Assembly (NCBI GenBank): GCA_013151965.1
Contig: JAADHF010000026.1
Location: 1 to 54,248, forward strand
DNA from: Spirochaetota bacterium
Lineage (GTDB): Bacteria > Spirochaetota > Spirochaetia > SZUA-6
DNA: 54,248 nucleotides
Direction of reading: 5' to 3'
The notes beneath the pieces were generated by a model that was not told the DNA's origin, searched no databases, and worked only from the letters and a program-made list of their open reading frames with translations. How positions within the stretch are numbered: position 1 is the stretch's first letter; every line of letters starts with the position of its first letter. The position numbers were made by a program, and so were the translations under genes. This document shows positions 8,367-16,955 of the stretch, in pieces.

Positions 8367-10343
8367 ATGATAATTGTTCTGGAACACAATGCCGGTGAAT
8401 CGGAAAAACAGGATCTTAAAGCATTTCTTAAAGAGAAGGGATTCAGGGTGCGGGAAATCGTCGGTGAAGAGGAGATAATTCTCGGTGCAGTCGGTATTGC
8501 GCATATCGATCTTCGTGAAGTAGAGGTTCTTCCCGGTGTTGCACGTGTTATCCCCATAACAAAGCCGTACAAGTTAGCATCCCGCGAATTTAAAAAAGAA
8601 GACACAGTCGTACAGGTTGGTCCTATTAAAATAGGAGGACAAAGAATAGTGGTAATAGCCGGTCCCTGTGCTGTCGAGTCCCGTGAGCAGATAATCGAAG
8701 CGGCAAAGTGTGTAAAGGAATCCGGAGCTGTAATTTTACGCGGCGGCGCTTTTAAACCAAGGACATCGCCCTATTCTTTCCAGGGCCTTGGAGAGAAGGG
8801 GCTTAAATTTCTTAAGGAAGCTTCGGAAGTTACAGGGATGCCCATTATTTCGGAGATAGTTTCCATAGAGCATCTGGATATGTTTAAAGAGTATGTTGAT
8901 ATTCTGCAGATCGGTGCACGGAATATGCAGAACTTCGAGCTTCTTAAAAAGGTAGGAGCCATGGGGAAGCCCGTACTCCTTAAGAGAGGGCCTGCGGCAA
9001 CGATAAATGACCTTTTAATGTCTGCGGAATATCTTCTTGCAAACGGTGATGACTCGGTGATCCTCTGCGAACGGGGAATCAGAACTTTCGAGACTTATAC
9101 ACGGAATACTCTTGATCTTTCCGCTATTCCCGTTGTTAAAAAACTCAGCCATCTGCCGATACTTGTCGACCCCAGCCATGGTACAGGGCTGCGTGAAAAG
9201 GTGTCTTCCATGGCTTTAGCAGCTATAGCTGCAGGTGCCGACGGTTTAATAGTCGAAGTGCATCCTGAACCCGATAAGGCCTTATCGGACGGTCCGCAGT
9301 CGCTGTATCCGGAACAACTGGAAAAACTGATGCGCGATATCGAAGCTTTAGCTCCTGTCCTGAGCAAGGAAGTTTATAAACTTCCCGGGTACGGAGATGA
9401 TCTCCGTATGGTCAGCATAAAGGGATCGGCCGGGAGCAGAGCTGCTGCCGGCAGGACAGTATCCGCAAAAGCGGTATCCGGAAGAGAGGCGAAAAGTCCC
9501 GGTTTGTATAAAGAGGAACCGGCTCCCCTGCGTATCGGATTTCAGGGAGAACGCGGGGCATTCAGCGAGAGAGCGATATACAGCTACTTTCAGCAGGATA
9601 AAGAGCCTGTGCCCTTTGTTTCCTTTAAGAACATATTTGATGCACTTCTTCAGAATAAAATAGATTACGGAGTTATTCCGATCGAAAACTCCCTTGCCGG
9701 TTCCATACACCAGAATTATGACCTTCTGCTTCGTTATCCCGATATAAAAATAGCAGGAGAGAAAAAGATACGTATTGTTCACAGTCTTATCGGACTCCCG
9801 GATGCAGAAATAAAGGATATCAGGAAGGTCTATTCGCATCCCCAGGGACTTGCACAGTGTTTAAAATTTTTAGAGAAGCATTCGGAATGGGAACAGGTTC
9901 CGTACTACGATACTGCCGGAGCTGTGGAATTTATTGCACGCGAGGGACAAAAAGGGAATGCTGCAATTGCCGGCAGAGAAGCCGCTGATGTTTATAAGAT
10001 GAAGGTTCTAAAAGAGGGAGTGGAGACTAATCCCAAGAATTATACACGATTTTTTATCATTGCAATGGAAGGAAAGGATAAGATAAACAGTCCGGACAGG
10101 GCCTCCTTTGTACTTTCGACATTGGATAAACCCGGTGCCCTGTATCTGACATTGAAGATTCTTGCAGAAAGCCATCTTAATATGAAAAAGCTGGAATCCA
10201 GACCTTTTCCCGGAAAACCCTGGGAATATATGTTTTACATCGATGTGGAAATTCCCGAGGATCAGGAAGTATTTTACCGGTCGGTGGATGAGATAAAAAA
10301 GAATACGGATTACTTTAGAATTCTCGGTATCTATAAAAGCTGA
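8367..10343 (+). CDS. Fusion of DAHP synthase and prephenate dehydratase with ACT domain
   Basis: One 658-residue chain combining the first step of the shikimate pathway with a phenylalanine-specific step. Residues 1-70 are a ferredoxin-like regulatory domain and about 90-345 a type I-beta DAHP synthase barrel, with metal ligands in GPCAVES, DPSHGTG, VEVHP and ALSDGPQ. Residues 345-385 form an Ala/Gly/Ser/Arg-rich linker. Prephenate dehydratase covers 387-570 with the catalytic NYTRF motif, and an ACT domain follows to the end with the Phe-binding KLESRP motif. There is no chorismate mutase domain. The ACT domain could let phenylalanine act on both activities (inference). Read in one uninterrupted frame. 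Confidence 0.95.
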   Translation: MIIVLEHNAGESEKQDLKAFLKEKGFRVREIVGEEEIILGAVGIAHIDLREVEVLPGVARVIPITKPYKLASREFKKEDTVVQVGPIKIGGQRIVVIAGPCAVESREQIIEAAKCVKESGAVILRGGAFKPRTSPYSFQGLGEKGLKFLKEASEVTGMPIISEIVSIEHLDMFKEYVDILQIGARNMQNFELLKKVGAMGKPVLLKRGPAATINDLLMSAEYLLANGDDSVILCERGIRTFETYTRNTLDLSAIPVVKKLSHLPILVDPSHGTGLREKVSSMALAAIAAGADGLIVEVHPEPDKALSDGPQSLYPEQLEKLMRDIEALAPVLSKEVYKLPGYGDDLRMVSIKGSAGSRAAAGRTVSAKAVSGREAKSPGLYKEEPAPLRIGFQGERGAFSERAIYSYFQQDKEPVPFVSFKNIFDALLQNKIDYGVIPIENSLAGSIHQNYDLLLRYPDIKIAGEKKIRIVHSLIGLPDAEIKDIRKVYSHPQGLAQCLKFLEKHSEWEQVPYYDTAGAVEFIAREGQKGNAAIAGREAADVYKMKVLKEGVETNPKNYTRFFIIAMEGKDKINSPDRASFVLSTLDKPGALYLTLKILAESHLNMKKLESRPFPGKPWEYMFYIDVEIPEDQEVFYRSVDEIKKNTDYFRILGIYKS

Positions 10344-10371
10344 CAGGATTGTATTGTCTTAAGCCTGTCAG
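10340..10371. terminator. Inverted repeat between convergent genes
   Basis: CTGACAGG (10340-10347) and CCTGTCAG (10364-10371) form a perfect 8-bp stem with a 16-base loop; the stop codon of the upstream gene is inside the stem. It lies between two convergent genes and could act as a bidirectional terminator, but no T-tract follows on either side. Confidence 0.35.
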
Positions 10372-10410
10372 TCAAACGACTTATGCATTATGCAGCATGT
10401 CCGGGGCGGT

Positions 10411-11832
10411 TTAATCTATATCTTCTATGCCAAGTTTTTTAAGCTGTTCCCTTTCTTCTTTAAGCGATATGTACTCATAACGTTTTTTATTAGCTTTGAT
10501 AATACTGTTTTTTACAGCACCTAACTCCAGTTTTATCCCCTTAAGTTTCTGACGCTGTTCTCTCGATACCTCGCTTAAAAAATAGGTATGCAGGCTTTCC
10601 ATTCTTCTGTGTATCTTCTGAAGATCGGTAATATTCTTGTTAAGCAGATCAAGAAGCTGTTCTTCGGAAGCCATTTCGAGTCTTTTATATAAAGGTGTTG
10701 TTTTTGAAAGAATTTTTGAAAAGAGAACTGTTTTCCCGGCAACGGTTTTCTTGAATAATTCAAAGTTAACCTTTTCCTTTTTCCCGGCTCCGGTTGCTGC
10801 GTTAAAATATTCGATTTCGTATATCTTCCCTGTCTCTTTTTTACGTATCGCTTTAAGTATCCAGAGTTTAAATCTTTCTCCCAGGGTTAATATCCTGTTT
10901 TCGAGTGCATCACTATTAGATGATAATTTTACCATTGCATCGCTTAAGTTTATGCCGCTTGCCCCGAGGATTTTTAATCCGTCTGTGAGAATTTGTTTAA
11001 GGGGGGGATCTTTTTTCTTTTTCTTTTTGGGGTTTTCGTCTGCTGCCGTTATTTTTTCAAGTACTGCCTTTTTAAGTTTTTCATGATCCTCTGTGTAATC
11101 TTCCGATAAGATTTCTTTTACGAGATCGGGGTAATAAGGATAACCGCTCATCTCTTTAATAAATATTTTTTTTGCACATTTTAAAGTGCTTTCATCTTCC
11201 GGCGTTATATTCTGCATTTCATTTTGCAGAGAGGGAATAACACGTTTTCGGAATTCGAGTTTATAGTTTTCCTTGTGGAAAACTATAAACTTTTTTAATA
11301 TGGAGATGATTTCGACTGTAACTTTTGACAACTGCTGTGTAGTATCCTTTATAATGCCGGAAGCGAGCGAATCATTTCCCTTTTTTATTCTTTCAAGGTA
11401 TTCAGCCAGTGTTCCTGTAGTATTATTTACACTGCGCTCGGAGAGATTAATCCAGTCTATATACTTTACAATACCCAGTAATTTTTTTACTTCCTTAAGA
11501 TCGATGTAATCGAGAGTCATTGTGTAGTAATTATTGAGAAAATCTATTTGGGAATGAAATGCAGAAAGCCTGTGACTCATTTCGGTCTGTTTCTCTGCGT
11601 CTGTGAAGGGGCCTTTTCGGGGTACGGCTATCCCGGTTATCTTTTCCTCGTACTTATACGGGTTTTCCTTTATCAAAGCCTTTCTTAAAAGGATATTGTA
11701 GAGATTTTCAAATATCGACTGGTATACTCTGAAATTTTTCTGCAGCTCAGGCAGGAGTTTCGTTTCCAGATAATTCCGATAATTGGAAAGAGCTTCCTCT
11801 AATACTTCTGTATAATCGTTAGAACCTTTCAC
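10411..11832 (-). CDS. Uncharacterised coiled-coil-rich cytoplasmic protein
   Basis: I do not recognise this 473-residue protein. It has no signal peptide and no membrane segment, and is strongly helical, with long charged stretches at 1-60, 150-260 and 400-473 that could form coiled coils. A Lys-rich patch with six consecutive Lys sits near residue 275. The start is GTG at 11832; a TATAAT box ends 8 bases upstream and no ribosome binding site is visible. It is divergent from the DUF4416 gene, with the two start regions overlapping each other's promoters. It may be a lineage-specific spirochaete protein; that is inference from the lack of any recognisable domain. Confidence 0.8.
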   Translation of the reverse strand: MKGSNDYTEVLEEALSNYRNYLETKLLPELQKNFRVYQSIFENLYNILLRKALIKENPYKYEEKITGIAVPRKGPFTDAEKQTEMSHRLSAFHSQIDFLNNYYTMTLDYIDLKEVKKLLGIVKYIDWINLSERSVNNTTGTLAEYLERIKKGNDSLASGIIKDTTQQLSKVTVEIISILKKFIVFHKENYKLEFRKRVIPSLQNEMQNITPEDESTLKCAKKIFIKEMSGYPYYPDLVKEILSEDYTEDHEKLKKAVLEKITAADENPKKKKKKDPPLKQILTDGLKILGASGINLSDAMVKLSSNSDALENRILTLGERFKLWILKAIRKKETGKIYEIEYFNAATGAGKKEKVNFELFKKTVAGKTVLFSKILSKTTPLYKRLEMASEEQLLDLLNKNITDLQKIHRRMESLHTYFLSEVSREQRQKLKGIKLELGAVKNSIIKANKKRYEYISLKEEREQLKKLGIEDID

Positions 11833-11855
11833 TAATAGTAATTATAGGTTAAACT
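11827..11855 (+). promoter_or_regulatory. Promoter of the DUF4416 gene
   Basis: -35-like TTTCAC (11827-11832), 17-base spacer, -10 TAAACT (11850-11855). It overlaps the divergent promoter on the other strand, so the two genes could compete for polymerase. Confidence 0.4.
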
Positions 11856-11869
11856 GGCATGATTAGCAA
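11841..11869 (-). promoter_or_regulatory. Promoter of the coiled-coil gene
   Basis: -35 TTGCTA (11869-11864), 17-base spacer, -10 TATAAT (11846-11841). The GTG start at 11832 is 8 bases downstream, so a leaderless transcript is predicted. Confidence 0.55.
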
Positions 11870-11879
11870 CGGGGAAAAT

Positions 11880-12401
11880 ATGGGGACAGTACACTCTTTT
11901 ATGCCGGAAAAGCTTGTAATAGGTATTCTGATTCATGACAGGAATCTTATCGACAGAGTACTTATGGAGATCGAAAACAAATTCGGCGGAATCGACTATA
12001 AAAGTGAGTCTTTCCTTTTTACCTTTTCTGATTATTACAATTCGGAAATGGGTTCACCCCTGTACAGGTCATTTGTGTCGATAAAGAAATTGTACCGGCC
12101 GGATGACTTAAGCAGCATAAAGATAGAAACAAATGAAATCGAAGAGAAGCTTAGTATTTCCGGAAAACGGAGGGTAAACCTGGATCCCGGGATTATGGCT
12201 TTAAGCAGATTTGTCCTTGCAAGCACAAAGGAGAGTTCGCACAGAATTCCTCTTAAATCAGGTATTTACGGCGAGATTACACTTATGTTCGAAAAAAAAA
12301 GGTTCCGGCCTGTCGAGTGGACCTATCCCGATTACAGCAGCGAACAGTACGTTTCCATATTGAATAAAATCAGAGATATCTACAAAGAACAGCTTAAATA
12401 A
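11880..12401 (+). CDS. DUF4416 family protein
   Basis: Small cytoplasmic protein with the pattern of DUF4416: KLVIGILI at the N terminus, FTFSDYYNSEMGSPL, then GKRRVNLDPGIMALSRFVLAST, SHRIPLKSGIYGEITL and EWTYPDYSSEQYV. No biochemical function is established for the family. An ATG at 11859 would add seven residues, but it lies 3 bases after the predicted -10. The ATG at 11880 is preceded by GGGGAAAA and matches the family N terminus better, so it is chosen. Confidence 0.8.
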   Translation: MGTVHSFMPEKLVIGILIHDRNLIDRVLMEIENKFGGIDYKSESFLFTFSDYYNSEMGSPLYRSFVSIKKLYRPDDLSSIKIETNEIEEKLSISGKRRVNLDPGIMALSRFVLASTKESSHRIPLKSGIYGEITLMFEKKRFRPVEWTYPDYSSEQYVSILNKIRDIYKEQLK

Positions 12402-12438
12402 ACAAAGCATTATAGAAATATTTGTATTCTCTGTTTAT

Positions 12439-13221
12439 ATGGAAAGGATGTTTAAAAAAAACAGGGTAATGATAGTCCCGCTGTTCTTCATTATACTTTT
12501 AGCAGCTTGTTCTGTCCTGTCTAAAGGTGTGGAAGTAACATTATCGGTTCCCGAATTTCCGGGGCCGCTTAAAGATAAGATAGTTTCCGTATACTTTACC
12601 GTCACTTATTTCGGACCGGGAGGATCGGAGATATCTTCCGTGTATCCCCCTGAAACAGAATCCGTTACACTTACCGGATTAAAACAGAACAATGCCCCTT
12701 ATGTTCTGTATCCTGTTATTATGTGTAAAGGAAGCCCTGTAATATTTTCTCCGGCAGGAGGAATATATCCGCTGGATACGAGGATGGATAAAAACGGTAT
12801 AGGACTTAAACTTTCCTGGGAACATGGTTTCGAAGCGGATATATTCAGAAAGCTTATGGAGCAGAATGTCGATACTTCAAAAATCAACCTTAAACGCCTC
12901 TATGTCGAAGTGGATAATTTAGACATCGGGAACCCCTGGCTGCTGGATAAAGTTTATATTGCAGAAAAGTTAGCCGGCGGATCATTCAGAAAAACATACC
13001 TTAAAAAGCTTTCGGTTTATTCTGTAAATATACCGGCTGCGGGTGGAGATTGGGTGATGAATAATCCCTTTTCCGGGGTATATACGGCAAAAGAGGATAT
13101 GGGAAGTATTTCCTTTAATCTGACTCCGGGGTTTTTTATATTGATAGAACTTAAATCTTTAAAATATATCAATATTTCAGTCGATGCATCGGGCGGGTAC
13201 AAATATATAAAATACTTTTAA
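12439..13221 (+). CDS. Hypothetical lipoprotein
   Basis: 260 residues, exported lipoprotein: residues 13-23 are hydrophobic and end in LLAAC, a lipobox. The mature part looks beta-rich, with repeated Pro/Gly-containing strands, and no domain is recognised. A second in-frame ATG lies at 12448 and gives a more usual signal peptide start. A TATTCT hexamer ends 8 bases before the first ATG, though no convincing -35 accompanies it. It stands 37 bases after the DUF4416 gene and may be cotranscribed. Confidence 0.75.
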   Translation: MERMFKKNRVMIVPLFFIILLAACSVLSKGVEVTLSVPEFPGPLKDKIVSVYFTVTYFGPGGSEISSVYPPETESVTLTGLKQNNAPYVLYPVIMCKGSPVIFSPAGGIYPLDTRMDKNGIGLKLSWEHGFEADIFRKLMEQNVDTSKINLKRLYVEVDNLDIGNPWLLDKVYIAEKLAGGSFRKTYLKKLSVYSVNIPAAGGDWVMNNPFSGVYTAKEDMGSISFNLTPGFFILIELKSLKYINISVDASGGYKYIKYF

Positions 13222-13405
13222 TTTGTTGTTAGCAGTACGGCATGTTCCGCTCCGCCGGCATAGCCGAATCCCCGGTTTATAATAAAGATGACAAAAGCAG
13301 AATTATACTATAAACTATTAGTACCTGCTTATTAAATGGGCCGGGCAGAATGGAGTGTTTATCTCCTTAACGATGATAGAAAAAATGGGGAGGATATAGA
13401 AGAAA

Positions 13406-15508
13406 ATGTCAAATAATCTGTATATTACTGCAACCGAAGCGAAAAGCGGGAAATCGGCAATTTCTCTGGGAGTTATGGAAATGCTGATTAGAAAAATTGA
13501 TAAGGTTGGATTTTTCCGTCCGATAATCAATGTCGGTGCGGAGATGAATAAAAAGGATGCCGATATCGAACTTATTACTTCTCATTTTAAGCTGGATGTA
13601 CCCTATGAACAGACTTTCGGCTATACATCAAAAGAGGCAAGCGAACTTATATCCATCGGAAAAGAGGAAGAATTAATCGAGGGGATAATCAGAAAATATA
13701 ACAAACTTAAAGAACAGTACGATTTTATTCTTTGTGAAGGAACGGATTTCGCAAGTTCAACAGCAGCATTTGAGTTTGATATCAATGGCGAGATCAGTAA
13801 AAACCTCGGCAGTCCTGTACTTCTGGTTGCCAATGTATATAAAAAGAGTATCGATGATACGATAAGATCCATCGAATTGGCGCTTGAGTCTTTAGATGAA
13901 AAAGGCTGCTATACTATAGCCACAATTGTTAATCGTACAAATGCGGAGGATAATAATAGTATTATTAAAATCCTGAAACAAAAAGAACTGGCGAAAAATC
14001 AGCTTATATATGCAATTCCGAATGAAGAAATTCTTGGAAAACCAACTGTCGGGGAAATAGCGGATTTTATCAAAGCCGAAGTGCTTTATGGCAGAGAACA
14101 GCTTAACCGGCATGTTTACAACTTTACCGTCGGAGCCATGCAGCTGCAGAACTTCCTGACAAGAATAGACTATGGTTCACTTGTTATTACTCCGGGCGAC
14201 AGGTCGGATGTAATTGTTGCCTGTCTTGCGGCTGTAACTTCCAATACAGCGGCCGATATTTCCGGACTCTGTTTAACCGGCGGGTTAAAACCTGAAGAAC
14301 CGATCTGGAAACTCATTAGGGGATTTCCGACTATATTGCCAATTCTTTCAGTTAAGGAGAGCACTTTTCCTACAGCTATGAAGGTAAGTCAAATCCATTC
14401 GAAAATCTCACCGGATGATAATAAGAAAATATCCCGGGCCGTGTCGGTATTTGAACAGAATGTCGATATTGAGAGATTGGGAGAAAAGGTCGTCACAAAC
14501 CGCACTACATCGGTAACGCCAAAAATGTTCGAGTATGAACTGATTAAGAAGGCAAAGTCCCGGAAGAAACACATTGTACTGCCGGAAGGGGAAGAGGAGA
14601 GGATTTTAGATGCAGCCGATGTTCTCCTGCAGCGGGAAATCTGTGATATTACTCTTCTGGGAAATAGTAAAACAATCCGGGAAAAGATTGCTCAAAAAGG
14701 GCTCCGGATGGATAATCTGAATATTATTGAACCGGAAAAATCGGAAGTCTTTGATGATTATGTAAAAACTTATTATGAATTGAGAAAACACAAAGCAATT
14801 ACACTGGAAAATGCCCATGATGTTATGTGTGATGCCAATTTCTACGGAGCTATGATGGTTTACAAAGGAGATGCGGACGGAATGGTTTCCGGCTCTGTGC
14901 ATAGTACAGCCGATACAATCCGGCCTGCACTGCAGATCATTAAGACCAAACCCGGATTTTCTATTGTATCGAGCATTTTCTTTATGTGTCTGGATAAAGT
15001 ACTGGTATACGGCGATTGTGCTGTTAATCCGAATCCCAATGCACAGGAACTGGCCGAGATTGCATTGAGTTCTGCCCAGACAGCTAAAGCTTTCGGAATC
15101 GAGCCGGTTGTTGCAATGCTTTCCTATTCGTCCGGAAAATCCGGCAAGGGAGAGGACGTAGAGAAAGTCCGGGAGGCTACCAGGATTGCCCATGAAATGA
15201 TTGATGGATATTACCCGGGATTAAAACTCGAAGGACCCATGCAGTATGATTCGGCTGTAGACCCGAAAACAGCCAGAATCAAAATGCCGGACAGTGAAGT
15301 AGCGGGGAAAGCGACAGTTTTTATATTTCCCGACTTAAATACAGGGAACAACACCTATAAAGCGGTACAGAGGTCGGCCGGAGTTGTGGCAATCGGTCCT
15401 GTACTGCAGGGGTTAAAGTATCCTGTTAATGATCTAAGCCGGGGCTGCACTGTTCCGGATATAGTTAACACTGTCGTGATTACAGCTATCCAGGCAGCAC
15501 AGGGATAG
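13406..15508 (+). CDS. pta: Phosphate acetyltransferase, long form
   Basis: Interconverts acetyl-CoA and acetyl phosphate in acetate metabolism. At 700 residues it is the three-domain form known from E. coli. The N-terminal P-loop domain resembles dethiobiotin synthetase (ATEAKSGKSAIS near residue 10), a DRTGG-like domain lies at about 215-330, and the catalytic PTA_PTB domain covers 370-700, with YGDCAVNPNP, SYSSGKSGKG and PDLNTGNN. Start supported by GGGGAGGAT upstream. No acetate kinase gene is adjacent. The 184 bases upstream hold no gene. Confidence 0.96.
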   Translation: MSNNLYITATEAKSGKSAISLGVMEMLIRKIDKVGFFRPIINVGAEMNKKDADIELITSHFKLDVPYEQTFGYTSKEASELISIGKEEELIEGIIRKYNKLKEQYDFILCEGTDFASSTAAFEFDINGEISKNLGSPVLLVANVYKKSIDDTIRSIELALESLDEKGCYTIATIVNRTNAEDNNSIIKILKQKELAKNQLIYAIPNEEILGKPTVGEIADFIKAEVLYGREQLNRHVYNFTVGAMQLQNFLTRIDYGSLVITPGDRSDVIVACLAAVTSNTAADISGLCLTGGLKPEEPIWKLIRGFPTILPILSVKESTFPTAMKVSQIHSKISPDDNKKISRAVSVFEQNVDIERLGEKVVTNRTTSVTPKMFEYELIKKAKSRKKHIVLPEGEEERILDAADVLLQREICDITLLGNSKTIREKIAQKGLRMDNLNIIEPEKSEVFDDYVKTYYELRKHKAITLENAHDVMCDANFYGAMMVYKGDADGMVSGSVHSTADTIRPALQIIKTKPGFSIVSSIFFMCLDKVLVYGDCAVNPNPNAQELAEIALSSAQTAKAFGIEPVVAMLSYSSGKSGKGEDVEKVREATRIAHEMIDGYYPGLKLEGPMQYDSAVDPKTARIKMPDSEVAGKATVFIFPDLNTGNNTYKAVQRSAGVVAIGPVLQGLKYPVNDLSRGCTVPDIVNTVVITAIQAAQG

Positions 15509-15593
15509 GGTATATTCCGGAATGTTTCAGCACTACCATAAAAATCAGCAGGGATAGATATCCCGTTGTTGGCAGCTCCTCTTCCCGGTCAAG

Positions 15594-16106
15594 GTGATTC
15601 CTTCGATGGTTGCAGCAATTCGTACTCTTCAATACTATGACAGAGTGGGACTTTTAAAGCCATCTGCAAAAAGCGAAGGCGGCCGAAGGCTTTATACTAA
15701 TAAAGATATGGTTAAGCTTCATCAAATTTTATCTTTGAAGTATCTGGGCTTTACACTCGATGATATCAAAAACCGCTTATTATCTCTTGATACACCGCAA
15801 GAAGTTGCAAATGTTTTAAATAAGCAGGCACAAATTATCAGTGAAAAAATTGCAAATCTGACAGAAGCGCTGTCAGCAATAGAAGCTTTAAAAGAAGAAG
15901 TTAAACAGATGCATTTAGTAAACTTTGATAAATACGCCGATATTATTAAGCTATTACAGCTGAAAAATGAAAACTATTGGGTTGTTAAATTATTTGGTGA
16001 CAAGCTTATGACACACATTAAAAGTAATTTTACAGAAGATTCCGGAAAATTACTTTTTACCAATTGTGTTTTTTTTCTTTATTGGCGGCATTTTTACATC
16101 AATTAA
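15594..16106 (+). pseudogene. MerR/TipA-type regulator remnant, truncated at both ends
   Basis: The reading frame begins in the middle of a MerR winged helix: the first recognisable residues are IRTLQYYDRVGLLKPS, so the first helix (about 12 residues) is missing and no ribosome binding site precedes the GTG. The dimerisation coiled coil follows, and then the start of a TipAS-like effector domain ending near THIKSNFTEDSG. From about 16040 the frame runs into DNA that encodes an ABC-2 permease in another frame, giving a junk tail of some 20 residues. Regulators of this type often sit next to ABC exporter genes, which supports loss by one deletion. Confidence 0.75.
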
Positions 16107-16614
16107 TCCAGCATCAAAAGATACACTTATACAGTCTATGACAGTATTCGGCGTAACTATGGGGGCTATTTTAGGAACCCCCATATCGATGGTAGAGTTA
16201 TATGGCAGCGAAATAAAAAAGTCATTCAAAGTGGGCGGTATTCCCTTATGGGTACCGGCTGCAGACAATTTCATATCCGCATTTGTTCATCTTTTTATTA
16301 TGAGTTTTGTAATATTTTTTATAGCCCCGATTGCATTTAATGCAAAAATCCCTGCAAATAAAGTGCTTTATTTTGTTTCACTTGCAGTATATATAATCAC
16401 TTGCTTAGGGGTGGGTACAATGCTCGGTCTGCTAATAAAAAGCACCTCAAAGCTCACAATGGTATCACAGTTGATATTTTTGCCATCAATTATGTTGTCC
16501 GGTATTATGTTCCCGGTTAACATGTTGCCAAATGTACTTAAAAACATGGGGAAAATATTAGCTGTAACACTGTGTATCAACGGATACAGATTATTAAGAA
16601 TAGTTAGTGAATAA
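16040..16614 (+). pseudogene. ABC-2 type transporter permease remnant
   Basis: An open frame enters from the MerR remnant near 16040, reads ENYFLPIVF and continues with hydrophobic segments typical of ABC-2 family permeases: GGIFTSINPASKDTL, MVELYGSEIKKSFKVGGIPLW, then four or five membrane spans and LPSIMLSGIMFPVNMLP. The N-terminal cytoplasmic part and first span are missing, and the C terminus stops early after GYRLLRIVSE. No ATPase gene remains. Read with the MerR scrap, this is what is left of a regulator-ATPase-permease cassette after an internal deletion. Confidence 0.75.
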
Positions 16615-16783
16615 AAATGGACAATCATCCCGCAAGAAGCAAAAATACTGCCTGAGGCTTTCTTCGCATGGGAAAATTACACGAATAGCTCTGAAACGTT
16701 GTCTTAAACTGAGCCAAAAGGATATAGCCTGACCCTTGATCTATAGCGCCTGATTTTACTGTCATGAAAAAAATTGATTCAGT
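16615..16783 (+). other. Non-coding decayed DNA
   Basis: No complete gene. Short open stretches exist, for example a frame reading PQEAKILPEAFFAWENY around 16630-16680, which may be debris of an unknown gene but cannot be assigned. It continues the decayed region that starts after pta. Confidence 0.5.
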
Positions 16784-16912
16784 ATGTCTGCTGTTGTCGA
16801 AGAAAACAGCTATTTCGGCCGGTCCGTGGCATTAAGCAGCAGATACGCTGTCATCGGTGCAGCAGCTTTATACGATTATTTCGATAAAGGTGCTGTCTAT
16901 ATCTTTCGTTGA
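16784..16912 (+). pseudogene. FG-GAP beta-propeller repeat remnant
   Basis: A 42-codon frame encodes one unit resembling an FG-GAP repeat: YFGRSVALSSRYAVIGAAAL followed by DKGAVYIF. The order FG-x-SVALS-x-x-YAVIGA, acidic loop, G-x-VY-x-F is the classic repeat of extracellular beta-propeller proteins. The DNN-rich calcium loop is degraded and no second repeat is seen on either side, so this is a scrap of a larger gene. Confidence 0.6.
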
Positions 16913-16955
16913 TCATAAAGGTATCCGGCGGGTACGGATATTTTAAATGCTTTAT

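Noticed and set aside
13229-13275. Short intergenic match (GGAEHAV in translation) to part of LeuRS
   Set aside because: The match is about 17 bases long, no flanking LeuRS homology is present, and chance is likely.
13222-13405. Possible riboswitch or small gene upstream of pta
   Set aside because: No recognisable fold or convincing reading frame was found.
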